Shown: positions 1-8,036 of the stretch, piece by piece
Layout of the letters: every line of letters starts with the position of its first letter
How positions within the stretch are numbered: position 1 is the stretch's first letter
From: an uncultured Coprococcus sp.
Lineage (GTDB): Bacteria; Bacillota; Clostridia; Lachnospirales; Lachnospiraceae
NCBI GenBank assembly: GCA_900548215.1
Contig: URJI01000014.1
Span: 1 to 37,068, forward strand
Direction of reading: 5' to 3'
DNA: 37,068 nucleotides
Notes under the pieces: generated by a model
What the model saw: only the letters and a program-made list of their open reading frames with translations
What the model was told of the DNA's origin: nothing
Databases searched by the model: none
Position numbers and translations under genes: made by a program

Positions 1-2
1 CT

Positions 3-236
3 AAGGATGCGGCACAGAAAGCAAAACTGAATAACAAGATCAATAATGAACAGCAGATGATCGATAAGAATATGGTGGAGATTGGAAGATATTTCTATGA
101 GGAGTATAAGGATAATCCACCACAGGAACTTGAGAAAGCGTTTGGAGATATCAAGATTCTGCAGGAGAGCATAGCAATCAGCAGGGGTGAAATCCAGAAT
201 CTGGAGGCGTCTATGGCGGCTAGAAAGCAGTCATAA
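3..236 (+). CDS. C-terminal end of a small coiled-coil protein (5' end outside window)
   Basis: The frame is open from base 3 to the TAA at 234-236, giving 77 residues of a protein that starts before the window. The visible part is highly charged, with Lys/Glu/Gln/Asn-rich heptad-like stretches and the sequence IGRYFYEEYKDNP in the middle, ending in a second helix. This resembles the coiled-coil part of small clostridial proteins that often carry a zinc ribbon at the other end, but no cysteines are visible here. The function is unknown. A good terminator lies about 100 bases downstream, so this gene ends its transcription unit. Confidence 0.6.
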   Translation, partial: KDAAQKAKLNNKINNEQQMIDKNMVEIGRYFYEEYKDNPPQELEKAFGDIKILQESIAISRGEIQNLEASMAARKQS

Positions 237-247
237 TTATTAAATCT

Positions 248-270
248 GACTATACACAGATTATAATTTG
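248..270 (+). repeat. Imperfect 23-base direct repeat, copy 1
   Basis: GACTATACACAGATTATAATTTG. Copy 2 at 388-410 agrees at 19 of 23 positions, and a third partial copy (GACTATACA) starts at 270. Each full copy contains a TATAAT hexamer (262-267 here). It could be a pair of similar promoters or a binding site. No good -35 is seen. Confidence 0.4.
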
Positions 271-337
271 ACTATACAAAATCGAGATGTTTTTTTGATA
301 GTTATTTTGTAATGCAAAAAAATATGAAGTATAAAAG

Positions 338-371
338 GGATGTACAGGATGCGTGACTGTACATCCTTTTT
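338..371 (+). terminator. Rho-independent terminator
   Basis: Ten-base perfect stem GGATGTACAG (338-347) with CTGTACATCC (357-366), a 9-base loop, then TTTTT. It ends the transcript of the upstream coiled-coil gene and insulates the Tad operon. Confidence 0.85.
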
Positions 372-387
372 CGTGTCTGTAAAACTT

Positions 388-410
388 GATTATACAGGAA
401 TTATAATTTG
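388..410 (+). repeat. Imperfect 23-base direct repeat, copy 2, possible promoter region of the Tad operon
   Basis: GATTATACAGGAATTATAATTTG, with TATAAT at 402-407 and a weak TGTAAA 18 bases upstream. It lies between the terminator and the first Tad gene, so it is the best candidate for the operon promoter. The -35 is poor, so the call is tentative. Confidence 0.35.
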
Positions 411-510
411 CAATTTTATAAAAATTTGTTTATGAAATAGCCCCTTTACAAAGTCTTTGCGGGGGTGTATCGTGTGTCTTACCACTCAGAGAGAAGGGAG
501 GATAGAGAGA

Positions 511-990
511 ATTATTTATTTGATACCGTTGATCGCCACGGTGAGTGCGGCGGTCGTTCAGGATCTGCGGGATTGGCGGATTCCAAACAGGCTGATAGCC
601 ATAGGATTGATGCAGGGTATGATCATATCTGCATGGATGCATGGATTCGGTCAGGGATTGCTTGTCAGTGTTTCAGGAAGTGTTATTCCTGTTCTGATCC
701 TGTATGTATTATTTCTTATGAGAGCCCTGGGTGCAGGCGATATAAAGTTGTTTGCCGTTGCCGGTACATTTGTTGGAACAGATGTTGTCAGGGTGATGAT
801 TTACTCCTTTTTGGCCGGGGGAGTTATATCTTTATTTTTTCTTTTAAAAGAATTTTTATTATCAATTACGAATCGTAAAGGTTTACCAGAAAAGAAGTTT
901 GACAGAAGAGTTATGAAGAAAAGAGTACATTTTTCAGTCGCTATAATGTGCGGCGTAATGTGCTATGTGATGATATGTATATGGGGGTGA
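511..990 (+). CDS. Prepilin peptidase, TadV/CpaA type (A24 family)
   Basis: A membrane aspartyl protease that removes the leader of the Flp prepilin and TadE-like pseudopilins. Both catalytic aspartate motifs are visible: DLRDWRIPN after the first membrane helix, and GAGDIKL near the middle. There are about four to five hydrophobic helices, and the size of about 160 residues fits the short TadV form without an N-terminal methylase domain. The start is uncertain. The open frame extends back to TTG 457 and GTG 472, but the best ribosome site, AAGGGAGG at 494-501, lies 9 bases before ATT 511, which would give a protein beginning directly at the first membrane helix as family members do. TTG 520 is 18 bases from that site. 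First gene of the Tad operon. Confidence 0.85.
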   Translation: MIYLIPLIATVSAAVVQDLRDWRIPNRLIAIGLMQGMIISAWMHGFGQGLLVSVSGSVIPVLILYVLFLMRALGAGDIKLFAVAGTFVGTDVVRVMIYSFLAGGVISLFFLLKEFLLSITNRKGLPEKKFDRRVMKKRVHFSVAIMCGVMCYVMICIWG

Positions 991-994
991 TACG

Positions 995-2026
995 ATAGAA
1001 CAACATAAAGTTGGCATATATGACGAAGATGAGTCTTATATGATAAGCCTTATGAATCACATAAATTCAGACAGAGATAATCCGATGTTCGCATTGGCAT
1101 TTTCTACGCTGGAGGAGCTTTGTGAGTATATGTCTGAAAGACACCTTGATATCCTGGTCGTGGATGAGAAGGTGGCAGAGCAGACTGTTTGTGCGTTGGC
1201 AGGCGGTGAAACAGTGGCTGCTTCCGAAACCGCAGGTGGTGGACTGCCGCAGGTAAAGACGAAAGATGTGATGGAAAATAAGCTCACAGATGGACTTGGA
1301 CTTTCTGTGAAGATGCTGATTTTGTCAAGGAGTAAGAGGGATGAGAATGATTGTGGAATGATATTTAAATATTCCAGAGTGTCCGAACTTATATCTTCTA
1401 TTCTTGGATATATAGATGTTAAGGAAATTCAAAGCAGCAGAAATCTGTTTCGAACATATGGAGTTATCTCTCCTCTTGGAAGATGTGGCAAGACAACGCT
1501 GGCAGTGAGTCTTTGCATGAATGATGATGTCAGAGGCGGATTGTACATAGGCATGGAGGAGTATGGTTCTTATCAGGATGATGCCGATGCTCTGTCTAAT
1601 ATGATATATCTTGCAAAGCAGAGATCCTGTGAGTTTACAGATTATATGAGCAGACTGACAGTGGATCTTGGAAAATACAGTGTGGCGGGATATCTGAAGT
1701 CTTATATTGATGCAATGGAACTTGATACGGATGATGTCCGGTGGATGATCAGTCAGATGCGCGAATGGGGAAGGTATACCACGGTGGCATTTGACATTGG
1801 GCAGGCAGTTTTGAAAGACCTGACAATACTTACGGCATTTGATGAGGTGCTGGTTCCGGTGTTAGATGATGAGATTTCGTCAGCAAAAGTGAAAGCATTT
1901 GAGGAAACGCTCAGGCGGGCTGAACTTGGAAAGCTGCTTTGCCGTATGCGGAAAGTGTCGGTGCCTGCAGCGGCACCTGGAAGTGCTCAGATGATCAGAT
2001 TTATAGAAAACGAGATGAATAGATGA
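995..2026 (+). CDS. TadZ/CpaE-like pilus assembly ATPase with receiver-like N-terminus
   Basis: A MinD/ParA-type protein that localises the Tad machinery at the membrane. The N-terminal part resembles a response-regulator fold: an acidic YDEDESY after strand 1, DILVVDE, then MLILSRSK. The C-terminal part begins with a deviant Walker A, GRCGKTT (about residues 147-153 counting from ATG 1040), and has VAFDIG later. The first ATG is at 1040, but the frame is open upstream to 974 and encodes the conserved-looking first strand (HKVGIYDED) with no ATG, GTG or TTG. GGGGGT at 983-988 sits 6 bases before ATA 995, so I place the start there. This is an inference. ATG 1040 lacks a good ribosome site and would cut off strand 1. 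The 3' end overlaps tadA by 4 bases. Confidence 0.75.
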   Translation: MEQHKVGIYDEDESYMISLMNHINSDRDNPMFALAFSTLEELCEYMSERHLDILVVDEKVAEQTVCALAGGETVAASETAGGGLPQVKTKDVMENKLTDGLGLSVKMLILSRSKRDENDCGMIFKYSRVSELISSILGYIDVKEIQSSRNLFRTYGVISPLGRCGKTTLAVSLCMNDDVRGGLYIGMEEYGSYQDDADALSNMIYLAKQRSCEFTDYMSRLTVDLGKYSVAGYLKSYIDAMELDTDDVRWMISQMREWGRYTTVAFDIGQAVLKDLTILTAFDEVLVPVLDDEISSAKVKAFEETLRRAELGKLLCRMRKVSVPAAAPGSAQMIRFIENEMNR

Positions 2027-3279
2027 ATATGGATGGAGAGTGCAGACAGATAATAAGATCCCGGGTTATGCAGGATATTGATATGACTGGTGATATCAAG
2101 GACGAGAAGGTCGGTGAGATGATCGACAGATGTATTCTTGAATACGATGCAGCAGGAAAACTGAGCGTCAGAGATAAATTAGAAATCAAACGGGAGCTGT
2201 TCAATAGTCTCAGAAGACTTGATGTGTTGTCAGAACTTTTGGATGACGAGACTGTTACCGAGATCATGATAAATGGCTATGACAATATTTTTATAGAACG
2301 GGCTGGCAGGCTGTTCAGATATGACAAGAAATTTGAGAGCGAGGAAAGACTGAAATCGGTCATACAGCATATAGTCGCAGGATGTAACAGGCTGGTGAAT
2401 GAAGCATCGCCGATAGTGGATGCCAGACTTGCCGATGGTTCCAGAGTGAATGTCGTGATGCCTCCGGTAAGTCTCTCCGGGAGTGCGATGACCATAAGAA
2501 AATTCCCGAAGGAGGGTATGACGGTTGAGAGACTGCTGGCACTTGGTTCCATAACACCGGAGGTTGCAGAGTTCTTATCCGGGCTTGTCCGGGCTGGATA
2601 CAATATTATCATATCCGGAGGGACGGGAGCCGGTAAGACTACGTTTCTAAATGCCTTGTCTGAATTTATTCCGAAGGATGAGAGGATAGTGACCATAGAG
2701 GATTCTGCAGAATTGCAGATCAAAGGAATTGACAACCTTGTCAGGCTCGAGGCCAGAGAGGCAAATGTTGAAGGTGATAATGCGGTTACGATAAGAGATC
2801 TGATAAAGGCAAGCCTCAGAATGAGACCGAACAGGATTATCGTCGGAGAAGTAAGAGATGCAGCGGCGATCGATATGCTTTCGGCTATGAATACCGGGCA
2901 TGATGGAAGTATATCAACTGGACATGCAAATTCCAGCCGGGATATGCTTACGAGACTGGAGACGATGGTTTTGATGGGCGCTGATATGCCGATTTCGGCG
3001 ATACGTCAACAGATAGCTTCGGCGGTAGATATAATCATACAACTTGGACGACTGCGGGATAAATCAAGAAGATGTATAGAGATAAGTGAGGTTGTTGGCT
3101 TACAGGGAGGTGAATATGTGATGAATAAATTGTATGAGTTTTATGAGACTGGTGTAAATAACGGAAGAATAGAGGGGACTCTAAGGAAGATTAATGATCT
3201 TAACAGTATTTCCAAGCTGCTCTCAGCCGGTCTTATACATGTGACCAGAGACAGTGCGGAGGGGAGTGATGGCCATTGA
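2023..3279 (+). CDS. tadA: Tad pilus assembly ATPase TadA/CpaF
   Basis: A hexameric secretion ATPase (GspE/PilT superfamily) in the cytoplasm that powers Flp pilus assembly. The 418 residues are usual for the family. The N-terminal domain (about residues 20-150) is followed by the motor, with Walker A GGTGAGKTT at 199-207, ITIEDSAELQI-type Asp box (VTIEDSAEL), the His box GHDGSISTGHANS and the Walker B region RIIVGEVRD. ATG 2023 overlaps the stop of the TadZ gene in an ATGA arrangement, so translation is probably coupled. It should partner with TadB and TadC encoded just downstream. Confidence 0.95.
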   Translation: MNMDGECRQIIRSRVMQDIDMTGDIKDEKVGEMIDRCILEYDAAGKLSVRDKLEIKRELFNSLRRLDVLSELLDDETVTEIMINGYDNIFIERAGRLFRYDKKFESEERLKSVIQHIVAGCNRLVNEASPIVDARLADGSRVNVVMPPVSLSGSAMTIRKFPKEGMTVERLLALGSITPEVAEFLSGLVRAGYNIIISGGTGAGKTTFLNALSEFIPKDERIVTIEDSAELQIKGIDNLVRLEAREANVEGDNAVTIRDLIKASLRMRPNRIIVGEVRDAAAIDMLSAMNTGHDGSISTGHANSSRDMLTRLETMVLMGADMPISAIRQQIASAVDIIIQLGRLRDKSRRCIEISEVVGLQGGEYVMNKLYEFYETGVNNGRIEGTLRKINDLNSISKLLSAGLIHVTRDSAEGSDGH

Positions 3280-4025
3280 GAGAGTCCAGGGACTATAGCA
3301 GGTACAGTGTGAGTAAGAAAGAGATATTTATGCTGGTTGTGTTATATGCGGCAGCTGCAGCGATTTTATCTTTGCTGTTTTATAACAGCATATATCCTGG
3401 TATATTGCTGATGCCGGGGATATTGGTGGCTTTCAGGAAATATTCATCGTTGAGATGCAGACAGATACGGAGGAAACTCAACAGGGAGTTTAAGGAGATG
3501 CTCCTGTCGCTGTCTGCCAATATGGCTGCCGGATATTCTATAGAAAGTGCATTTGTGCCAGTGTATCAGGAACTTGCGGGTATGTACCAGGGCAGTTCGT
3601 ACATAGAGAAAGAAGTGATGATTATCCTGAAAGGTTTGGAGATAAACTCGGATGTCGACGTGCTGCTTGGAGATTTGGCAAAGAGATCACAGGTGAAGGA
3701 TATAGAGGAATTTGCCCATATAGTGGTGGTGGCAAAGCGTTCAGGAGGCAACCTTATACGTATGATGAAGAAGATGGTTCAGAATATGGAAGAACGGATT
3801 GAGGTGGAAGATGAGATAGATACCATGCTCACCGCAAAGAGGCTTGAACAAAATATCATGTCCGCCATGCCGTTTGTGATCATCCTGTATCTCAGGGTGT
3901 GTAATCCGGGATACATGGACGTGCTGTATGGCAATATACCAGGAGCATCGCTGATGACGGTATGTCTTGGACTTATAGTGATGACGATTCTGTGGGGACG
4001 GAAGATCATAAATATTAATGTGTGA
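3276..4025 (+). CDS. Tad platform protein TadB (type II secretion F domain)
   Basis: Inner-membrane platform protein that couples the TadA motor to pilin polymerisation. Two hydrophobic helices near the N-terminus (about residues 16-50) are followed by a cytoplasmic T2SSF helix bundle (LLSLSANMAAGYSIESAF; residues about 75-170) and a hydrophobic C-terminus. The start is a TTG whose last bases overlap the tadA stop (TTGA), with GGAGGGG 12 bases upstream; other starts in the frame would remove the first membrane helix. At 249 residues it is on the short side. The pairing with the next gene matches the TadB/TadC duplication seen in Tad loci. Confidence 0.85.
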   Translation: MRESRDYSRYSVSKKEIFMLVVLYAAAAAILSLLFYNSIYPGILLMPGILVAFRKYSSLRCRQIRRKLNREFKEMLLSLSANMAAGYSIESAFVPVYQELAGMYQGSSYIEKEVMIILKGLEINSDVDVLLGDLAKRSQVKDIEEFAHIVVVAKRSGGNLIRMMKKMVQNMEERIEVEDEIDTMLTAKRLEQNIMSAMPFVIILYLRVCNPGYMDVLYGNIPGASLMTVCLGLIVMTILWGRKIININV

Positions 4026-4038
4026 GAGGTGAGCTTGT

Positions 4039-5436
4039 ATGTTTGACAGAGTGGCAGAAAAAATATACAGAGTTTTAGGACATTTTTTTGACACAGAGAA
4101 TATGAGCCGCAGGATTAAAAGACTTGAGGTGTGTACTGATGCTGCAGCAAGGGATGAGTGCAGGAAATTCTATTGCGGAATTATAAAGAGAGTGGTTATG
4201 ACTGCGGGAGTTTTTCTTGTGATAGTGGCGATCATGCTGATAAGTCGTCTGATGGGTTCTGGAACTGTGGTTTTGAATAGACCTGGATATGGAGCAGATA
4301 GTGTGGTGATGGAGCTTGAGACAGAGATCGGGGAAGATTCTACAGCATTTAGTGTGGAAGTCATACCGGTAGAGTATCCTGAGAACGAGATTGAAAGTGT
4401 ATTTGACAGAGCATTTGAAGAGATAGATGCCTGTTATCTGGGGGAAAACAGCAGTGCAGATGAGGTGCGGAGTAATCTGAATCTTATATCAAGGCTTGAT
4501 GATCTGGGACTTGATGTTGACTGGAGCAGCAGTGACAGCGAGATAGTTGAGACTGATGGAACTGTTAAAAATGAAGATGAAGAGATGGACCTTATAGTTG
4601 AGCTTACAGCGTCATTGGAATGTGGTGGGAAGAGTGTGGAGAGAACATATCCGCTGCATGTTCTGGGGGCTGAGCTCACAGTCACAGAAAGGGCTGTAAA
4701 GCTGATTTCTGAATACGTACTGAATACTCAGAAGGAAAACAGTTCCAGCAGAGAGATAGAATTGCCGAGGAAGATAGATGGCTATGCTGTAACGGAGAAA
4801 GGGGATGGTGGCCAGTGGACGGCGATACTTGTGCTTGGTGTGTTTGCCATGATATGTATATGTGTCCGCGGAAGAATGCAGGTAAGAAATAGAGAGAAGT
4901 ACAGGAGCGAACAACTTATGCTGGCGTATCCGGAGCTTGTGGATAAGCTTACGTTGTATCTCGGAGCGGGGATAACTGTAAAGAATGCATTTGAGAGGAT
5001 AGCGCAGACATGCAGTAAAAGGGATTCTGTTAGTCCTGAGTTGGAAAAAACTCGAAAAAATAAACACGGCATTGCGAGAAAATTTCATAAAAGTACATCT
5101 GGAGGTGGGGGAGATCCGCTTGTAAAAGAGGTGAGATATACACTCAATGAGATTAGATCCGGTGTGTCTGAAAGTGATGCTTATTGCAATATGGGACATA
5201 GAATAAATCTTCCGGTATACATAAAACTTATGTCTCTGCTTGCGCAGAATATTAGAAAGGGTACAAAAGACATAATTGTGATGATGGCAGAGGAGGAACA
5301 GAGTGCTCTTTTGACAAAAAAAGAGATGGCTAAGAAGAAAGGGGAGGAAGCAGGCACAAAGCTGCTTTTCCCAATGATAGTGTTGCTTGGGATAGTGATG
5401 GTGATAGTTATATCGCCGGCAATAATGAATTTTTAG
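4039..5436 (+). CDS. TadC-like platform protein with inserted Ig-like ectodomain
   Basis: Second T2SSF platform protein, much longer than usual TadC (465 residues). The C-terminal part carries the F domain (about residues 288-462: YPELVDKLTLYLGAGI, then LMSLLAQNIRKG) and ends in a membrane helix. N-terminal to this are a membrane helix at about 52-70, a roughly 190-residue segment, and a second helix at about 260-276. Within the segment, residues about 127-210 include VDWSSSDSEIVETDGTV and a KSVERTYPLHV end, the pattern of atrophied bacterial Ig-like (aBig) domains. By topology this part should lie outside the membrane. Acquisition of the Ig-like domain is an inference from the motif; the platform role is well supported. 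Confidence 0.85.
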   Translation: MFDRVAEKIYRVLGHFFDTENMSRRIKRLEVCTDAAARDECRKFYCGIIKRVVMTAGVFLVIVAIMLISRLMGSGTVVLNRPGYGADSVVMELETEIGEDSTAFSVEVIPVEYPENEIESVFDRAFEEIDACYLGENSSADEVRSNLNLISRLDDLGLDVDWSSSDSEIVETDGTVKNEDEEMDLIVELTASLECGGKSVERTYPLHVLGAELTVTERAVKLISEYVLNTQKENSSSREIELPRKIDGYAVTEKGDGGQWTAILVLGVFAMICICVRGRMQVRNREKYRSEQLMLAYPELVDKLTLYLGAGITVKNAFERIAQTCSKRDSVSPELEKTRKNKHGIARKFHKSTSGGGGDPLVKEVRYTLNEIRSGVSESDAYCNMGHRINLPVYIKLMSLLAQNIRKGTKDIIVMMAEEEQSALLTKKEMAKKKGEEAGTKLLFPMIVLLGIVMVIVISPAIMNF

Positions 5437-5448
5437 GAGGAATAATTT

Positions 5449-5619
5449 ATGAAGAGATGGACAGATTTTATGGATGACGAGTCAGGAATGGGAGTTGTTG
5501 AGGTTATATTGATCATGGTGGTGCTTATCGCTATGTGCATAGTTTTCAAAAAGCAGATAACAAGTCTTGTGAACAATATATGGAACTCAATAAACAAGAG
5601 TGCAAAGAAGATATATTAG
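5449..5619 (+). CDS. Flp-type prepilin (56 residues)
   Basis: Major pilin candidate. It begins MKRWTDFMDDESGMGVVEVI. A short charged leader ends at Gly13, followed by MGVVE with glutamate at position +5 of the mature protein, as in type IV prepilins, then a roughly 18-residue hydrophobic stretch and a short basic tail ending KKIY. This is the standard size and architecture of Flp pilins; the usual Glu-Tyr pair is Glu-Val here. ATG 5449 follows TAGGAGG with good spacing. It sits between the platform genes and the TadE-like genes. The prepilin peptidase encoded at the start of the operon should process it between Gly13 and Met14. Confidence 0.88.
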   Translation: MKRWTDFMDDESGMGVVEVILIMVVLIAMCIVFKKQITSLVNNIWNSINKSAKKIY

Positions 5620-5629
5620 GAGGAAACAT

Positions 5630-7075
5630 ATGAGAGATAATGGACAGGTATCGGTTTTTCTGTGTGTTATTCTCACGTCTATGCTTCTGCTGGGGCTCAC
5701 GGTGGTGGAGATGACCCGTGTGAGTATGGGGCGCGCCAAGGCTGCGGAGGCAGCCGCCGGCGCGGCCGCAGAAGTAAAAGCAGCTTATCACAGAGAGCTT
5801 TTTGAGGAATATCACCTTCTTGCTGTGGACAGAGAATTTGGTGGACAGGGGGAAGGAAAGATGGAGCAGATGGCGCAGGATTATCTGGAATATACTCTTG
5901 AGAATGGACAGGAAGATGAGATGAAGGTTGAACAGTCTGCCCTGGCAGATTGCAGGGAATTGCTTGACAATGATTGTGAGAATATGAAGGATCAGATCAC
6001 GGAGTATATGAAGCTATACGCTCAGAAGGATGGCCTGACAAAACTAAAAGATCTGATAACGGGTGAGAAAAAAGCTGGGGAAGATTCGGTAAAGGCGGTG
6101 GAAGCAGGCAGAGGTGAGCAGAGTGATGGCAGTGACAGCTGGACAGGAACAGATCCCAGAAAGACTCTGAAAAAGACGACGGCAGGCGGGATTATTGGTC
6201 TGGTTGTTCCTGACGGAGAGGTCCCATCCAGGGATGTTTTCACTACACCGGAGCTGCCATCCCATGGAAAAACAGGCAGCTATGCTGAATGGGAGGATAT
6301 AGAATTTGACGATATAGATGATTTTGAGAATCGTTTGAAACCTGACAGTGACGATATTGTAAGCCGGCTTTCGGACAATTTTTATGGTATATATTATGCT
6401 CTTGAAAATTTCGATATGTATACTGACAGTCACAGAAACAGACCGGTTAAGTGTGAGGCAGAGTATATAATCTGCGGCAAAGACAATGATTATGCAAATC
6501 TGAAAGGTGTTGTAAACAGGCTGATACTGCATAGACTGCCTGTGAATTTTGCTTATCTCATGAAAGATAAAAAGCGGCAGGCAGCGGTTGCTCCTATAGC
6601 AGCAGTTCTGGCGCTTATTCCAGGGGTTACATATCATGCGTCGAAATATCTGCTGCTCGGCTGCTGGGCGTATGCTGAGACTCTGGTGGATATAAAGGTG
6701 CTTCTTGCAGGGAAGGGCGTGCAGTTCTTCAAGACAGATGAGACATGGCATACAGATATTGCAGATCTTGGCAGACTGACAGATATGGACGCTGTGGACT
6801 ATGATGGCGTGGGTGCGATTGACTATAAAGGGTATCTGGCATTGCTTCTGGCGGAGAATACAGGAGATATGTACTACAGAATGGCAGATCTTATACAGAT
6901 CAATCTGTCGCAGAAAGATGAGTCGTTTGAGATGGTGAATATGATATACAGATTTTCTCTTGATGTTGAGGTGGTTCAGGAGAAAAAATTTGCATCATTT
7001 GCCTGGAGCGGAAGCGGTGTGAAGATAGAAGATGGCTGGTACAGACATGGATTCAGGGTGTCTGCCGGGTATTGA
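5630..7075 (+). CDS. DUF5702-type Tad-associated membrane protein
   Basis: A 481-residue protein with a single N-terminal membrane helix (QVSVFLCVILTSMLLLGL, residues about 5-23) followed by an Ala-rich segment (AKAAEAAAGAAAE) and a large extracytoplasmic domain. The start of TadG-like and DUF5702 proteins in Tad loci of Firmicutes looks like this, and I assign it to that group from memory of the family. The exact role is unknown; minor pilin or surface-exposed accessory is likely. ATG 5630 is preceded by AGGAGG at the end of the Flp gene and is preferred to the GTG at 5600, which would overlap that gene. A second hydrophobic stretch (VAPIAAVLALIPGV) lies near residue 330. Confidence 0.7.
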   Translation: MRDNGQVSVFLCVILTSMLLLGLTVVEMTRVSMGRAKAAEAAAGAAAEVKAAYHRELFEEYHLLAVDREFGGQGEGKMEQMAQDYLEYTLENGQEDEMKVEQSALADCRELLDNDCENMKDQITEYMKLYAQKDGLTKLKDLITGEKKAGEDSVKAVEAGRGEQSDGSDSWTGTDPRKTLKKTTAGGIIGLVVPDGEVPSRDVFTTPELPSHGKTGSYAEWEDIEFDDIDDFENRLKPDSDDIVSRLSDNFYGIYYALENFDMYTDSHRNRPVKCEAEYIICGKDNDYANLKGVVNRLILHRLPVNFAYLMKDKKRQAAVAPIAAVLALIPGVTYHASKYLLLGCWAYAETLVDIKVLLAGKGVQFFKTDETWHTDIADLGRLTDMDAVDYDGVGAIDYKGYLALLLAENTGDMYYRMADLIQINLSQKDESFEMVNMIYRFSLDVEVVQEKKFASFAWSGSGVKIEDGWYRHGFRVSAGY

Positions 7076-7104
7076 CAGAGCATGTATCTGAAGGGAGGTG
7101 TTAT

Positions 7105-8025
7105 ATGTTCTTCTGTCATATGAAACAGTTAAATAGTGAAATAAAAACGCCTCTCCAAGCGCATATCCGAATATTATATAGATCTGATTTCTGTGGTGGG
7201 AGAATATATAAGACCGTTCCTTCGGATGAAAATGTCAGGTTTTCGGGCGCTGGTGATGAGGGTAGTGCAAGCGTGGAGGCATCTATCATACTGCCGCTTT
7301 TTTTGTTCGCATTCTGGGCGGTATTCTGCCTTGCAGGGTGTATCAGGGCAAAGGGAATAGTGTATGAAGGCCTGCATGAGACGGCCATGAGTATGGCTGA
7401 ATATAGCTACATGGAGAGAAGGATAGAAGATGGTGAAGGCTTTTTACAGAATCAGAACGTGCTAAAGAATGGTCTGTCTATTCTGGAAGCAGAAACCAGA
7501 CTTAAGAACTATATTGATGATGAGACACTTGTGAACAATTATATAAAAAAAGGTATGTCGGGACTACATGTGATTCAGGCGGAGCTCAAGGATGATCACA
7601 TCTATCTGCAGGTTGTATACAGGCTTGGAGTGGATGTTCCTGTGCTGGGCCGGCTATATATGGACTGTGATGAAAAAATCAGACAGAGGGCCTATCTGGG
7701 GTATGATAAGGAATCAGATGGCGACAGTGATGGAACATATGTATATGTGGCTGAAAATGGCAGAGTATATCATTCCTCCAGAAGCTGCTACCACATAAAG
7801 CTTACGATAAAACAGATTTCACAGGCTGAACTAGACAGCCATTACAATAATCTCTCGGCATGTCATCTGTGTGCCAGATATGGTAATCGTGGCAATATAT
7901 ATGTGACGGCGCAGGGCGACAGATATCATTATTCGCTTGAGTGCTCAGGACTTAAGAGAACTGTCCGAAGAGTCAGAAAGGAAGATTGTCCGGGACTTTC
8001 GGCCTGTTCAGAGTGCGGTAGATAA
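7105..8025 (+). CDS. TadE-like minor pilin with duplicated Cys/His C-terminal motif
   Basis: After about 50 variable residues comes a TadE-like segment (GSASVEASIILPLFLFAFW) with Glu at the pilin-like position, then an extracytoplasmic domain. The C-terminal 95 residues hold two copies of the same pattern: YVYVAENGRVYHSSRSC...ACHLC and NIYVTAQGDRYHYSLEC...ACSEC. Each has one His and three Cys that could bind a metal; this type of motif also occurs at the ends of secreted clostridial nucleases. ATG 7105 has GGGAGG 5 bases upstream; the open frame runs back to TTG 7072. Likely exported and processed with the pilus system. Confidence 0.75.
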   Translation: MFFCHMKQLNSEIKTPLQAHIRILYRSDFCGGRIYKTVPSDENVRFSGAGDEGSASVEASIILPLFLFAFWAVFCLAGCIRAKGIVYEGLHETAMSMAEYSYMERRIEDGEGFLQNQNVLKNGLSILEAETRLKNYIDDETLVNNYIKKGMSGLHVIQAELKDDHIYLQVVYRLGVDVPVLGRLYMDCDEKIRQRAYLGYDKESDGDSDGTYVYVAENGRVYHSSRSCYHIKLTIKQISQAELDSHYNNLSACHLCARYGNRGNIYVTAQGDRYHYSLECSGLKRTVRRVRKEDCPGLSACSECGR

Positions 8026-8036
8026 GGGGGGATAAC

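Noticed and set aside
430..642. Open frame on the minus strand over the start of the prepilin peptidase gene
   Set aside because: Shadow of the peptidase gene; no ribosome site and no family resemblance.
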